64,000 nt of DNA from Haloferax litoreum (GTDB taxonomy: Archaea; Halobacteriota; Halobacteria; Halobacteriales; Haloferacaceae): positions 1,550,001 through 1,614,000 of the forward strand of contig NZ_WKJO01000001.1 of assembly GCF_009674605.1 (NCBI RefSeq), in the 5' to 3' direction. Each line of letters opens with the position of its first letter. Positions within the stretch are counted from its first letter, which is position 1. A program made the position numbers and the translations under genes. Of this stretch, positions 16,490-24,978 are shown piece by piece. Below the pieces are notes generated by a model. That model did not search any database. It had not been told where the DNA came from and saw only the letters and a list, made by a program, of their open reading frames with translations.

Positions 16490-17281
16490 ATGAATCGACG
16501 TACTGTGTTGAAGACGGCCGCACTCGGACTCGGCGGCGGGGCACTCTCGACCGGGGTCGTCGCGGGGTCGTCGAGAGGAACGACACAGACGGAAACGCGG
16601 ACACTCACTCTCGCAGCAAACGGCCCTGTCGAGTACACGCTCACCGTCGACGGGAACCTCGAACCCGACACGGACGGCGGAGATTTCTCCGCGGACGGCG
16701 ACGAGGAAGTCCAGTCGCCGGCCTTCGAGGCCGTCTCACGGATGCGCGACGAGACTGGCCCCATAGAGAACGCCGGGGGGACGAGGTATCTCGGTGACCG
16801 GTACCTCGTGAGCGGAATCGTCGAGGTGTGGGGACTCGAAACCAACGGCTACGACGTGCACTTCTACGTCGATGGGTCGCACGCGGGGTCCACGCACGAC
16901 GCCGACGACGACGGCGTGTTAGTCGACGACGTTGGGGAGTTCAGACCCGACCGCTCGGTGATGATAACGGCGAACGGACCGATTGCGTACGAACTGTGGA
17001 CCCCGACGACGGAGGTGTCTCCTGACACCGACTCTGGGGACTTCTCGGCCGACTCGAACGACACGCCCACAGACAACGGCGACGGAACGGTGACCGTGAC
17101 GGACGAGACGGGACCGATTCCCGACGACGCGGGCGGGGCGCACTTCCTCGGTGACCGGTACCGCTTCTCCGGGTCCATCGAGGAGTTCGACCTGCAGTAC
17201 GACGCCTCGCGCTACGAGGCGTACGTCTATATCGACGAACGGACCGTCGACCCGGTCGACGTCCGCAACAACGTGTTCTGA
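16490..17281 (+). CDS. Tat-exported protein with two tandem repeats, function unknown
   Basis: 263 residues. The Tat signal MNRRTVLKTAALGLGGGALS has no lipobox Cys, so the protein is predicted to be secreted in folded form. The mature part is a duplication of about 100 residues. Each copy opens with ANGP.xY, then DTDxGDFSAD, then DETGPI..(D/N)AGG, then a LGDRY..SG segment and a strand ending in (Y/V)xD. The first copy covers roughly residues 43-140 and the second 147-245. No catalytic motif is visible; repeated acidic beta-rich units could bind calcium or polysaccharide. A regulator gene follows 64 bp later under its own TATA box. Confidence 0.75.
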   Translation: MNRRTVLKTAALGLGGGALSTGVVAGSSRGTTQTETRTLTLAANGPVEYTLTVDGNLEPDTDGGDFSADGDEEVQSPAFEAVSRMRDETGPIENAGGTRYLGDRYLVSGIVEVWGLETNGYDVHFYVDGSHAGSTHDADDDGVLVDDVGEFRPDRSVMITANGPIAYELWTPTTEVSPDTDSGDFSADSNDTPTDNGDGTVTVTDETGPIPDDAGGAHFLGDRYRFSGSIEEFDLQYDASRYEAYVYIDERTVDPVDVRNNVF

Positions 17282-17314
17282 GCGGTGTCGGAACAGACGA
17301 CACGGGTCTGTTAC

Positions 17315-17323
17315 TTTATATAA
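17315..17323 (+). promoter_or_regulatory. TATA box of the CARF-like regulator
   Basis: TTTATATAA, 23-31 bp upstream of the ATG at 17346 with no intervening Shine-Dalgarno: a leaderless promoter separating this gene from the upstream secreted protein. Confidence 0.65.
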
Positions 17324-17345
17324 CTACCCCGCCGACGTACCACGT

Positions 17346-18272
17346 ATGCAGACGCACATCGTTCCCGTCGGGTTCGACTACGACCGACTCATCGCGCCAC
17401 TCATCCGCGATCAGTTGGATGTCGACCGCGTCATCCTCCTCGAAGGGGCCGTCGGGAGCGAGGCGAACGTCGAGTACTCGATGAACCTCTCCGGGAAGTT
17501 GGAGAAAGACTTCGAGAACCTCCTCGGCGCGGAGACAGAACGCGTCGTCGTCCACGACGTGTACGACTACGACGCCGCGTTCGAGCAAGCGTACGACCTC
17601 ATCAACGCCGAACTCGACGCCGACGACGAGATGCGGGGAGACGACGAGGAACCCGGCGAAGTCTGGGTGAACGTGAGCGCAATGCCGCGGCCCGTCTCGT
17701 TCGCGTTCGCCACGGCGGCCCACTCCATCATGGTGGAGCGACAGGCCGACAGAGACCGCATCCACACCTACTACACCGCCCCCGAGAAGTATCTGGAGAC
17801 CGAACTCGCCGAGGAACTTCGCTCCGGTCGTGACCTGCTCGAATCCATCCTCGAATCGGGCGAGATAGACGAGGCGGAGATTCGCGAACGACTCGACGTG
17901 TCGTCCGACCTCCTCTCGGAGTTCGACGAACGCGGGACGACCATCGGCGCGAAGCAAATCGGTGAGCGCCACATCGTCGAACTCCCCGTCGCCTCCTTCT
18001 CGAACGTCAAACCGTTCGAGGAAGTCATCCTCTTCAAACTCGGCGAACACGGCGAGTTCGGGTCCGTCTCGGAACTCGCAGAAGCGCTGGCCCGCGAGAT
18101 GAACGAAGAGTACACCGACTCCTTCCGGTCGAAGGTCATCTACAACGTCGACCGCCTCGGCCCCGGTGGGAAAGGCTACATCGAGCAGGAAGAACGCGGG
18201 AAGTCCTATCGAACGCGACTCTCCCGTATCGGCGAGTTGTGGGTCCGCGCGCACGCCGATAGCGACGAGTAG
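17346..18272 (+). CDS. HFX_2341/DUF6293-type transcriptional regulator (CARF-like sensor plus winged helix)
   Basis: 308 residues. The N-terminal half (1-150) is a Rossmann-like domain opening QTHIVPVGFDYDRLIAPLI, with the G-F-D turn seen in CARF domains of Csa3-type regulators, and later WVNVSAMPRPVSFAFATAA in place of the usual T-G-G-T ligand loop. The C-terminal part (about 215-300) looks like a winged helix: FGSVSELAEALAREMNEEY and KVIYNVDRLGPGGKGYIEQ. It matches the haloarchaeal family NCBI names HFX_2341. No CRISPR locus is nearby. The ligand and target genes are unknown. Confidence 0.8.
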   Translation: MQTHIVPVGFDYDRLIAPLIRDQLDVDRVILLEGAVGSEANVEYSMNLSGKLEKDFENLLGAETERVVVHDVYDYDAAFEQAYDLINAELDADDEMRGDDEEPGEVWVNVSAMPRPVSFAFATAAHSIMVERQADRDRIHTYYTAPEKYLETELAEELRSGRDLLESILESGEIDEAEIRERLDVSSDLLSEFDERGTTIGAKQIGERHIVELPVASFSNVKPFEEVILFKLGEHGEFGSVSELAEALAREMNEEYTDSFRSKVIYNVDRLGPGGKGYIEQEERGKSYRTRLSRIGELWVRAHADSDE

Positions 18273-18564
18273 GACCGACGTGCCGTCGTCGCTCCTCGGG
18301 GGTCGATGCGGGGAGACGAGTCGAGCGTGAACGTCGAACAGCACGTTTCTGTGCGGTCTGGCCGCGTCCCACTATAAGAACCTTCGGCGAGGGTGTGCCA
18401 CTCACCCCCACGTGCGCAGTTCTTAGGTTCTTCTTCGACCTACCGCTTGTCGGGTGAACCGAACGAACCGTTGCCGAGTGCGTGCCTCAGTTCCCGCCGT
18501 GGCGACACCAGTCGATTGGTTGCCCATCCTGTACACCGTCCACTCTCCCCTCTCCCCCTACATT

Positions 18565-19620
18565 TCAGAATTCCAGACCCACCGGGTCGTCAGTTGGCGC
18601 TAACGGACTCCGTGGAAGCCCTTCCGGCGGTTCCGGGAGGTTGTACGCGCTCGGTGCGACGTCGTTCGGGCCATCTGCGTAGAACACCGACGCGAGCAGT
18701 TGGATGTGGTCGCGCCCGACGCCGAGTTCGAACTGACCGCCGCCGTAGAGTGACATCCCCCGTTCGTGGGCGTACTCGATGGTCTCGAAGAGTGATTCGA
18801 CGGTGCCGAACCGCGAGGGCTTGATGTTCAGCCACGATGGTTCGAACGGCAGTTCTTCTACGGATTCGACGCCCGTAATCGGGGAGTCCCACGAGACCCG
18901 GCCTTGGTGGCCGTCGAACAGCGGTCGGGTCTCGTCGGTGAACGCGGGGTCTTCGACGACTGCGTCGGGGAATCCGGAGAGGACGCGTTCGTAGAGGGCC
19001 GGGTCGGGGGCCTGGTCGACCTCGGTCCCCTCGTACTGCCCCTTCAGGTCGAGGATTCTGACGCACTCGTGGTCGGCGAGCGACGCCACGAGGTCGTCGT
19101 CCCAGTCTGAGGTGGGGTCGAGTTTGAACTCGCAGTCTGGGTCACGGTCGAGGAGCATCTCGACGCGGTCGGCAGACGGCGGGTCGCCGAGGCGGGTACT
19201 CACGACGAACCGCACCGGGTCGCGTTCGCGGCCAACCGCGGTGGCGAGGTCCGTGTCGTTCTGACGAAGCGCGAGGTCCAAGCCGGCGGATTCGAGCGCC
19301 CAGCGGCGATAGTGTTCGGACGTGGCGCGTTCGGGGTCTTTCGTCGGAAAGAGCGCAACGTCGTCGAGGGTGGCCGAGAAGTCAGCGAACGAGTCGTACG
19401 ACCCCGCGAGGTCGAACACGTCGTCCGGCGCGTCGGCGAGGGCGTCGTGGTCTGCTGCGTCGTAGGTCACGTCTTCGCCGCGGCCGACGTGTCCGTCGCC
19501 AGCGAGTGCGAAGATGGTGGTCTTACGGAGGAACCCGCTCGACGTGTCGCTCTCGTGGCGCGTGCGGGAGACGGAGTCGACGGTCAGCGGCAGGTCTGCC
19601 ACTCGGTCGAAGAAGGTCAT
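18565..19620 (-). CDS. enolase-superfamily (mandelate racemase/OSBS-like) protein
   Basis: 351 residues. A capping domain of about 115 residues is followed by a barrel whose strand-end motifs read EFKLDPTSDW, ILDLKGQYEG (Asp), VEDPAF (Glu), VSWDSPITG (Asp) and LNIKPSRFG (Lys), then GGGQFELGVGR. The Asp-Glu-Asp metal triad and the Lys of the sixth strand are present, but the first strand has KLD rather than KxK. The superfamily covers racemases, dehydratases and o-succinylbenzoate synthase; no menaquinone genes are adjacent, so the reaction is not assigned. The 292-bp gap to the preceding gene shows nothing convincing. Confidence 0.75.
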   Translation of the reverse strand: MTFFDRVADLPLTVDSVSRTRHESDTSSGFLRKTTIFALAGDGHVGRGEDVTYDAADHDALADAPDDVFDLAGSYDSFADFSATLDDVALFPTKDPERATSEHYRRWALESAGLDLALRQNDTDLATAVGRERDPVRFVVSTRLGDPPSADRVEMLLDRDPDCEFKLDPTSDWDDDLVASLADHECVRILDLKGQYEGTEVDQAPDPALYERVLSGFPDAVVEDPAFTDETRPLFDGHQGRVSWDSPITGVESVEELPFEPSWLNIKPSRFGTVESLFETIEYAHERGMSLYGGGQFELGVGRDHIQLLASVFYADGPNDVAPSAYNLPEPPEGLPRSPLAPTDDPVGLEF

Positions 19621-19710
19621 CGGGTGACAGGTTGGGCGCGGCGCGGCAAAAGCGTACGTCCCGAATCGACGTTCGTGGATGGTCGGCCCAGACCGCGCGG
19701 TATCCCCTCT

Positions 19711-20448
19711 TCAGACTGCACCGCGTTCGACTTTCACGACGCGAGTCGAGAAGGCGAGGAACGTCGCAGTCAACGTCAACACGACGGCACCTGCGGCGGC
19801 GAGTTCGTGGGCCGGCGCGACGTGCTGGACGACACCGTCGAGAATTGGCTCGGCCGGGATGAGCGTGTGGTGTGGCGTTCCGACCAGCGGGACGAAGTAG
19901 TCGACGACGTCGTTGAAGCCGTACCAGAGGACGGCGGCGAAGACGGCGACGATGGGGAACTTCGCGTAGCGTTGGATGAGGAACGCTTCCACGACCATCG
20001 CGAGGTGACTCCAGAAGAGGAAGTTGTACATCGCCCAGTGGAGGTACGAGAAGTCGCTCTTGAATACGAGCAAGACGTACGGTGTCCACAACCCGAGTTT
20101 GAGACACCCGAAGAACGCGAGGGCGTTGAGGTACTCGTTAGAGCGGCCGAGTTTCCACAACGCCAGCGAGAGGGCGATAAACAGCGTCGCGACGGGACTG
20201 TCGGGGACGAACGGCCACATCACGACGGGTTCGATGCTGAACTGAAACCCGTAGTACCAAAAACCGAAGGCGGTGCCGACGAGGTTGATAGCGACGACGA
20301 CCCACGCGACGTTGAGGCCGAAGTTTTCGAGCCACTCCGGAAGTGGGTTGAGCCACCGCGGCAGGTCTGCCGTCGCGGGTAATTCGTCGTCGCCGAAGAG
20401 AGACCTCGGGTCGTCGAGTAGTCGGCGCAATCGCGTCACCGCGTCCAT
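19711..20448 (-). CDS. DUF1405 family membrane protein
   Basis: 245 residues starting [19 protein letters not shown]; an in-frame ATG 16 codons earlier (20496) is the alternative. About six hydrophobic segments follow a short cytoplasmic region. Characteristic stretches are [25 protein letters not shown] and [18 protein letters not shown], the DUF1405 pattern seen in Bacillus YpjA. Function unknown. Divergent from pdxS with 123 bp between the starts. Confidence 0.85.
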   Translation of the reverse strand: MDAVTRLRRLLDDPRSLFGDDELPATADLPRWLNPLPEWLENFGLNVAWVVVAINLVGTAFGFWYYGFQFSIEPVVMWPFVPDSPVATLFIALSLALWKLGRSNEYLNALAFFGCLKLGLWTPYVLLVFKSDFSYLHWAMYNFLFWSHLAMVVEAFLIQRYAKFPIVAVFAAVLWYGFNDVVDYFVPLVGTPHHTLIPAEPILDGVVQHVAPAHELAAAGAVVLTLTATFLAFSTRVVKVERGAV

Positions 20449-20541
20449 ACTCACGCCGAAGCGTGGGGAAGTGAAAGCGGTGCCGGTCTCACCCATGGGG
20501 GACGGTGTCGGATGAGAACCGCTGACGGTCGGAAGAGATTG

Positions 20542-20547
20542 CTTAAG
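20542..20547 (+). promoter_or_regulatory. TATA-like box of pdxS
   Basis: CTTAAG centred 27 bp upstream of the ATG at 20572, the usual haloarchaeal leaderless spacing. Confidence 0.45.
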
Positions 20548-20571
20548 TGTACCCAGTCGCAAGCCACGAAT

Positions 20572-21480
20572 ATGGCTGAGGAGACCGACCTGGAGGAACT
20601 CCGGCGCGGCACTGAACTCGTCAAACGCGGGTTCGCACAGATGCAGAAAGGCGGCGTCATCATGGACGTCGTCAACGCTGAGCAAGCAAAGATAGCCGAA
20701 GAAGTCGGGGCAGTGGCCGTCATGTCTCTCGAGGCGGTTCCGGCCGACATCCGCAAGCGTGGCGGTGTCTCTCGGATGGCCGACCCGGAGAAGGTCGAAG
20801 AGATTATCGACGCCGTCTCTATCCCGGTGATGGGAAAGGCGCGTATCGGCCACTACACCGAGGCCCAGATTCTCGAAGCCGTCGGCGTCGACATGGTCGA
20901 CGAGAGTGAAGTGCTCACCCCCGCCGACAACGAGTACCACATCGACAAGCGCGACTTCACCGCGCCGTTCGTCTGTGGCGCACGCAACCTCCCCGAGGCG
21001 CTCCGCCGCATCAACGAGGGCGCGGCGATGATTCGCACGAAGGGCGAGGCTGGCACGGGCGACGTGAACCAGGCGGTCACCCACCAGCGAACTATCAAGA
21101 ACCAGATTCGTACGCTCACCGGACTGAACTTCGACGAACGCGAGAAGTGGGCCCGCGAGCACGAAGCACCTGCCGAACTCGTCCACGAGACGGCCGAGAT
21201 GGGCCGCCTGCCCGTCGTCAACTTCGCGGCCGGCGGTATCGCTACCCCGGCAGACGCGGCACTCATGATGTACCACGAGTGCGACGGCATCTTCGTCGGG
21301 TCCGGCATCTTCGGTGCCGAGGACCCAGAGAAGATGGGCACGGCGGTCGTCGAGGCGGTCAACAACTGGGACGACCCGGAGAAACTCGCCGAAATCGCCA
21401 CGGGCATCGGCAAGGGCATGAAGGGCGAGGCGAACGTCGACATGCCCGAAGAGAAGAAACTGCAGGGCCGCGGCGTCTAA
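20572..21480 (+). CDS. pdxS: pyridoxal 5'-phosphate synthase lyase subunit
   Basis: 302 residues, the normal PdxS length. PdxS condenses ribose 5-phosphate, glyceraldehyde 3-phosphate and ammonia (from PdxT) to PLP in a dodecameric barrel. Diagnostic segments are [49 protein letters not shown] (with the Schiff-base Lys) and the phosphate loop [17 protein letters not shown]. The glutaminase pdxT is not adjacent. The ATG at 20572 is favoured by family length and a TATA-like CTTAAG 27 bp upstream. Confidence 0.97.
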   Translation: MAEETDLEELRRGTELVKRGFAQMQKGGVIMDVVNAEQAKIAEEVGAVAVMSLEAVPADIRKRGGVSRMADPEKVEEIIDAVSIPVMGKARIGHYTEAQILEAVGVDMVDESEVLTPADNEYHIDKRDFTAPFVCGARNLPEALRRINEGAAMIRTKGEAGTGDVNQAVTHQRTIKNQIRTLTGLNFDEREKWAREHEAPAELVHETAEMGRLPVVNFAAGGIATPADAALMMYHECDGIFVGSGIFGAEDPEKMGTAVVEAVNNWDDPEKLAEIATGIGKGMKGEANVDMPEEKKLQGRGV

Positions 21481-21544
21481 CTCGGTCTACGACGGACGCT
21501 TCTCATTCTCTCGTTCGATTGCGCGAACGCGGTGAGACGGTCGA

Positions 21545-22042
21545 TTACGCGAGAGTGCGCTTCTTTTCTTTCGACTCGGAGTCTGTCTCGTCCTCTTCGG
21601 CGAGGAGGACCGTCACCGGACCGTCGAACTTGAGCATGATGGACTGCGTGGTGTCGCGAGAGATGAGTTTCCCCGTGGGCGAGCGACGGCGACCCGAGAT
21701 GAACAGATGGTCACACGCTTCCCACTGGGCCGTCTCCAGGACGGAGTCCACTTCGGGGCCGATGTCGGCCACGACACGGTACTCCACGTCGAGACCATCG
21801 AGTGCCTCGCGGGCGAGTCGCTTCGCCCGGCGGCGCGCCGACTCCGTCGCTTGGTCCACACCGTAGACGACGTCGGACGACCCGACGTCGGCGAGGGCGG
21901 ACCGGGTCTCTTCGAACTCGTCGTTCGGGATGACGGTGAGGACGACGAGTTCTGCCCCGCTTCCGGCAGCGAATTCGCCGGCCTCTCGGAGGATACGCTT
22001 CGACCGCTCGTTGGGAGTCACGACGACGAGTGCTCGGTTCAT
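21545..22042 (-). CDS. universal stress protein (UspA) domain protein
   Basis: 165 residues beginning MNRALVVVTPNERSKRILREAG. One Usp domain is visible: an N-terminal strand, the VVADIGPEVDSVLE segment and the CDHLFISGRRRSPTGKLISRD region. The ATP-binding G-2x-G-9x-G-S/T motif is modified to GRRRSPTGKL followed by RDTTQSI, so nucleotide binding is uncertain. A charged C-terminal tail ends ESKEKKRTLA. Stand-alone gene. Confidence 0.82.
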   Translation of the reverse strand: MNRALVVVTPNERSKRILREAGEFAAGSGAELVVLTVIPNDEFEETRSALADVGSSDVVYGVDQATESARRRAKRLAREALDGLDVEYRVVADIGPEVDSVLETAQWEACDHLFISGRRRSPTGKLISRDTTQSIMLKFDGPVTVLLAEEDETDSESKEKKRTLA

Positions 22043-22175
22043 GTTCCAAACTTCTCGCGTTTGTGAGAAAAGTCTTCTCGGAATCGTGTTACCACTGACC
22101 ATGTGAACTCGCCACGGCCTCTCAGTCGGGAGAATTCGTGAAGAATGAGCGTGTGGGAGGGAGTCTCAACAACGC

Positions 22176-23057
22176 TCAGATATCGAATACTTCCGCCCCG
22201 CTTCCGACGCGGGTCTTGTAGGCGCGGGCGGCAACGTCCGCCCCGTCGAAGGCTTCGACCATCGCCGCGGCGACGCGCGTTCGGTCACGTTCACCACAGA
22301 CAGCGAGCACCGATGGGCCGGCACCGGAGACGGTGACCCCGTCTGCACCCGCGGCGAGGGCCGAGGACCGAACGTCGTTGTACCCGGTGATGAGTTCGGC
22401 CCGCGCCGGCGTGACGATTCGGTCGTCCATCCCCGCGCCGACGAGGGCAGGGTCGCGTCGGCACATCCCGACCGAAAGTGTCGCCGCCCGGCCGACAGTG
22501 TGGACGATGTCTTCCATGCTCGCGGTGTCGGGAACGACGCGCCGTGCGTCGCGGGTCGAGACGGCGATTTCGGGGAGACAGGCGACCAGTGGAATGTCGG
22601 CATCGACGGTGGTGACGCCCTCGTCTGTCGCGACGGTGAACCCACCGAGAAGCGCGGGTGCGACGTTGTCGGCGTGTGCTTCGCCCGAGACGACTGCCTC
22701 TCCTTCGGCAGCGACCGGAACGAGTTCTTCGCGGGAGAGTCCCCTGTCGTACAACTCGTTCAGGGCGAGGGCGGCGGCGGCGGAACTCGCGGCGGACGAC
22801 CCGAGACCCGACGACGGGCGAACGCCCTTGTCGATGCGGATGTGTGCGGGTGCGTCGAGTGCCTCCGCGACGGCACCGACGACGTTTCGGTCCGGGTCTG
22901 TGGGGATGTACTGACTCCCGACACCCGTCACTTCGATTGTTGTCCGGTCCGCTCGCTCGACGTGAACGACGTCTGCCGGGCGGTCGAGAGCCACGCCGAA
23001 GACGTCGAACCCACTTCCGAGATTGGCGCTCGTGGCGGGTGCGCGGACCGTAACCAT
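22176..23057 (-). CDS. thrB: homoserine kinase
   Basis: 293 residues. A GHMP-family kinase phosphorylating homoserine for threonine synthesis. N-terminal APATSANLGSGFDVFGVALD is diagnostic for ThrB; the phosphate-binding loop PSSGLGSSAASSAAA lies at about 81-95, and the C-terminal VSGAGPSVLAVC is the third GHMP motif. Threonine synthase and homoserine dehydrogenase are not in the window. Monocistronic by spacing (78 bp from the histidine kinase gene). Confidence 0.95.
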   Translation of the reverse strand: MVTVRAPATSANLGSGFDVFGVALDRPADVVHVERADRTTIEVTGVGSQYIPTDPDRNVVGAVAEALDAPAHIRIDKGVRPSSGLGSSAASSAAAALALNELYDRGLSREELVPVAAEGEAVVSGEAHADNVAPALLGGFTVATDEGVTTVDADIPLVACLPEIAVSTRDARRVVPDTASMEDIVHTVGRAATLSVGMCRRDPALVGAGMDDRIVTPARAELITGYNDVRSSALAAGADGVTVSGAGPSVLAVCGERDRTRVAAAMVEAFDGADVAARAYKTRVGSGAEVFDI

Positions 23058-23135
23058 GCCCCGGAGTTGCCGTATCGCAGATAAAAATGTGGCGAACGTC
23101 GCATTCGGACGGTGTCTCGGCGTCGGAGTCCCGTC

Positions 23136-24881
23136 TCAGTCGTCCATCGACTCTGCGGGAACCGCCTCGTCGTCCGGTTTCGTTGCCGATTCGATGCCGC
23201 TGAACTCGAACCGAGCGCCGCCTGCGGACGACGACGTCAACGAAACCGACCACCCGTGTGCCTCGGCGATGGACTTGACGATTGGGAGGCCGAACCCAGT
23301 CCCGTCTTCGTGTGTCGTGTAGCCTCGTTCGAACACGTCTTCGCGTTCAGGTTCGGGGATACCGGGACCGTCGTCTTCGACGTAGAAGCCATCGTCTCGC
23401 TGGCCGACGGTGACAGTGACAGCGTCGCCGCCCGCACCTCTTTCTGTCGTCGTCCCGTGTTCCACAGCGTTCCGAAACAGGTTCTCGAACAGTTGTCGGA
23501 GACGGCCCCGGTCGGCGACGACAGTCGTCTCGGTGCGGACGTCGAGCGTCGCGTCGCCGACGGCGACACTGCTCCACGCCTCGTGTGCGACGGTGCGAAG
23601 CGCGACGGGTGAGACGTCGGTGAGCGTCTCTCCCTGGCGAGCGAGGGTGAGCAAGTCTTCGATAATCGTCTCCATCCGGTCGTGGGCGTCTTCGACGCGC
23701 TCGAAGTACTCGTCGTCGCCCGTCTCGTGTGCCAATTCGAGGTAGCCACGGGCGACAGTCAGTGGGTTTCGCAAGTCGTGTGAGACGACGGACGCGAACT
23801 CTTCGAGACGGTCGTTCTGCCGCTTCAGTCTGCGTTCGCGCTCTTTGCGCGCGGTGATGTCACGGACGAGGAGGAGCGTTCCGGTAGTCGCAGCGTCTTC
23901 ACCGAGTTGCGTCGTGTTCACGAGGAAATCTCGCTCCACACCGTCGGTGGTCATCGTCACCTCGGACCTCGATGGGTCGTCGACGGCCGCCATCACCGCC
24001 GAAGGAAGCGTCTGTTCGGCGGGGAGACCGTACGAATCGACGAGAGGTCTGGCGAGCAATTGTTCACCAGACGGGTTCACGTCGAGGATTCTGTTGTCTC
24101 CGTCGAGGACGATTGCGGCCCCGTCCATCGACTCGACGGCGGACTCCCAGGCGATAGGGACGACGGTGAAGAGGCGATGACGGAAGACGTTCCACGCGAC
24201 GACCGTAGACGTCAGTGAGAACGCCAGTGCGGGGAGGTTCAACCCTGGAACGGGACTGGCGTCCACGACGTAGACGACGCCGCCGATAGCCGGGACGAGT
24301 CCCCCGACGAGCAGGCCGAACGTCTGTTTTCGGTAGATGCCGTCGGCGCGGAGCAGCGTTCGGAGGAGGACGCCGACGCCGACGAAGATGAGAATGTACG
24401 CGTAGACGATGAACGCGGTGAACGCGATGTTGTGGTCGTTCACGAGGACGACGTACCCACTCTGCCGCGAAAGCCAGAGGCCGTCCCAGATGAGGCCGTG
24501 CCACTGGTTCGTCAACGCGAGACCGGCAACGAGTGCCGAGAAGCTTCCAAGTCCGACCCACGCCGCGCGGGGGAAGTCGTCGAACCCGGCGTGGCGAAGC
24601 ACGTACGCCAGCCACAACAGGGGTAACGGCGCGATACCGAGGTAGCCGAGTTGGTTCAGGAGAACCTTGGCCGCGAAGTCCGTTCGAGAGAGTTCGAGGG
24701 CGTACATCCCCATCCAGAGACCGGAAGCGAACAGCAAGAGTGCGCCGAGGGTCGCACCGGGGACGAGGCGGCGCGCCGTCCGTCGACGGAGCAAGTAAAC
24801 GCCGAGAATCACGAAGAGGCCCGCACCGACTCCGAGCGGAATCGTGTAGGGTGTGGCCTGCCAGTGAGACGCGCCGTGCAT
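23136..24881 (-). CDS. 7TM histidine kinase with PAS domain
   Basis: 581 residues starting MHGASHWQATPYTIPLG. Seven hydrophobic segments (about 12-225) form the 7TM sensor module common in haloarchaea. A PAS domain follows (about 240-345), then a dimerisation/phosphoacceptor helix with FASVVSHDLRNPLTV (His of SHDLRNP) and a HATPase domain with N-box LFRNAVEHG, G1 VEDDGPGIPEP and G2 GTGFGLPIV. All catalytic elements are intact. No response regulator is adjacent, so the partner is unknown. The frame is open upstream, but this ATG begins the first membrane module. Confidence 0.92.
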   Translation of the reverse strand: MHGASHWQATPYTIPLGVGAGLFVILGVYLLRRRTARRLVPGATLGALLLFASGLWMGMYALELSRTDFAAKVLLNQLGYLGIAPLPLLWLAYVLRHAGFDDFPRAAWVGLGSFSALVAGLALTNQWHGLIWDGLWLSRQSGYVVLVNDHNIAFTAFIVYAYILIFVGVGVLLRTLLRADGIYRKQTFGLLVGGLVPAIGGVVYVVDASPVPGLNLPALAFSLTSTVVAWNVFRHRLFTVVPIAWESAVESMDGAAIVLDGDNRILDVNPSGEQLLARPLVDSYGLPAEQTLPSAVMAAVDDPSRSEVTMTTDGVERDFLVNTTQLGEDAATTGTLLLVRDITARKERERRLKRQNDRLEEFASVVSHDLRNPLTVARGYLELAHETGDDEYFERVEDAHDRMETIIEDLLTLARQGETLTDVSPVALRTVAHEAWSSVAVGDATLDVRTETTVVADRGRLRQLFENLFRNAVEHGTTTERGAGGDAVTVTVGQRDDGFYVEDDGPGIPEPEREDVFERGYTTHEDGTGFGLPIVKSIAEAHGWSVSLTSSSAGGARFEFSGIESATKPDDEAVPAESMDD

Positions 24882-24978
24882 GCAAAGGACTGGGTAGACA
24901 GGGGTTAAAACTCCAACCTTCGCTGTCCGAGACCGACCAATCAGAAAGGACTTTCCGACGCCCATCGAACCCCGGTCT

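Noticed and set aside
17346-18272. A CRISPR-Cas locus around the CARF-like regulator
   Set aside because: No repeat array and no cas gene on either strand within the window.
18273-18564. A possible small gene in the 292-bp gap
   Set aside because: The only frames are short, overlap the neighbouring gene and are Ser/Pro/Arg-rich; no TATA box with proper spacing.
19711-21276. A 521-residue minus-strand protein covering DUF1405 and the pdxS region
   Set aside because: The extra N-terminal part is the antisense of pdxS; the real DUF1405 protein starts at 20448.
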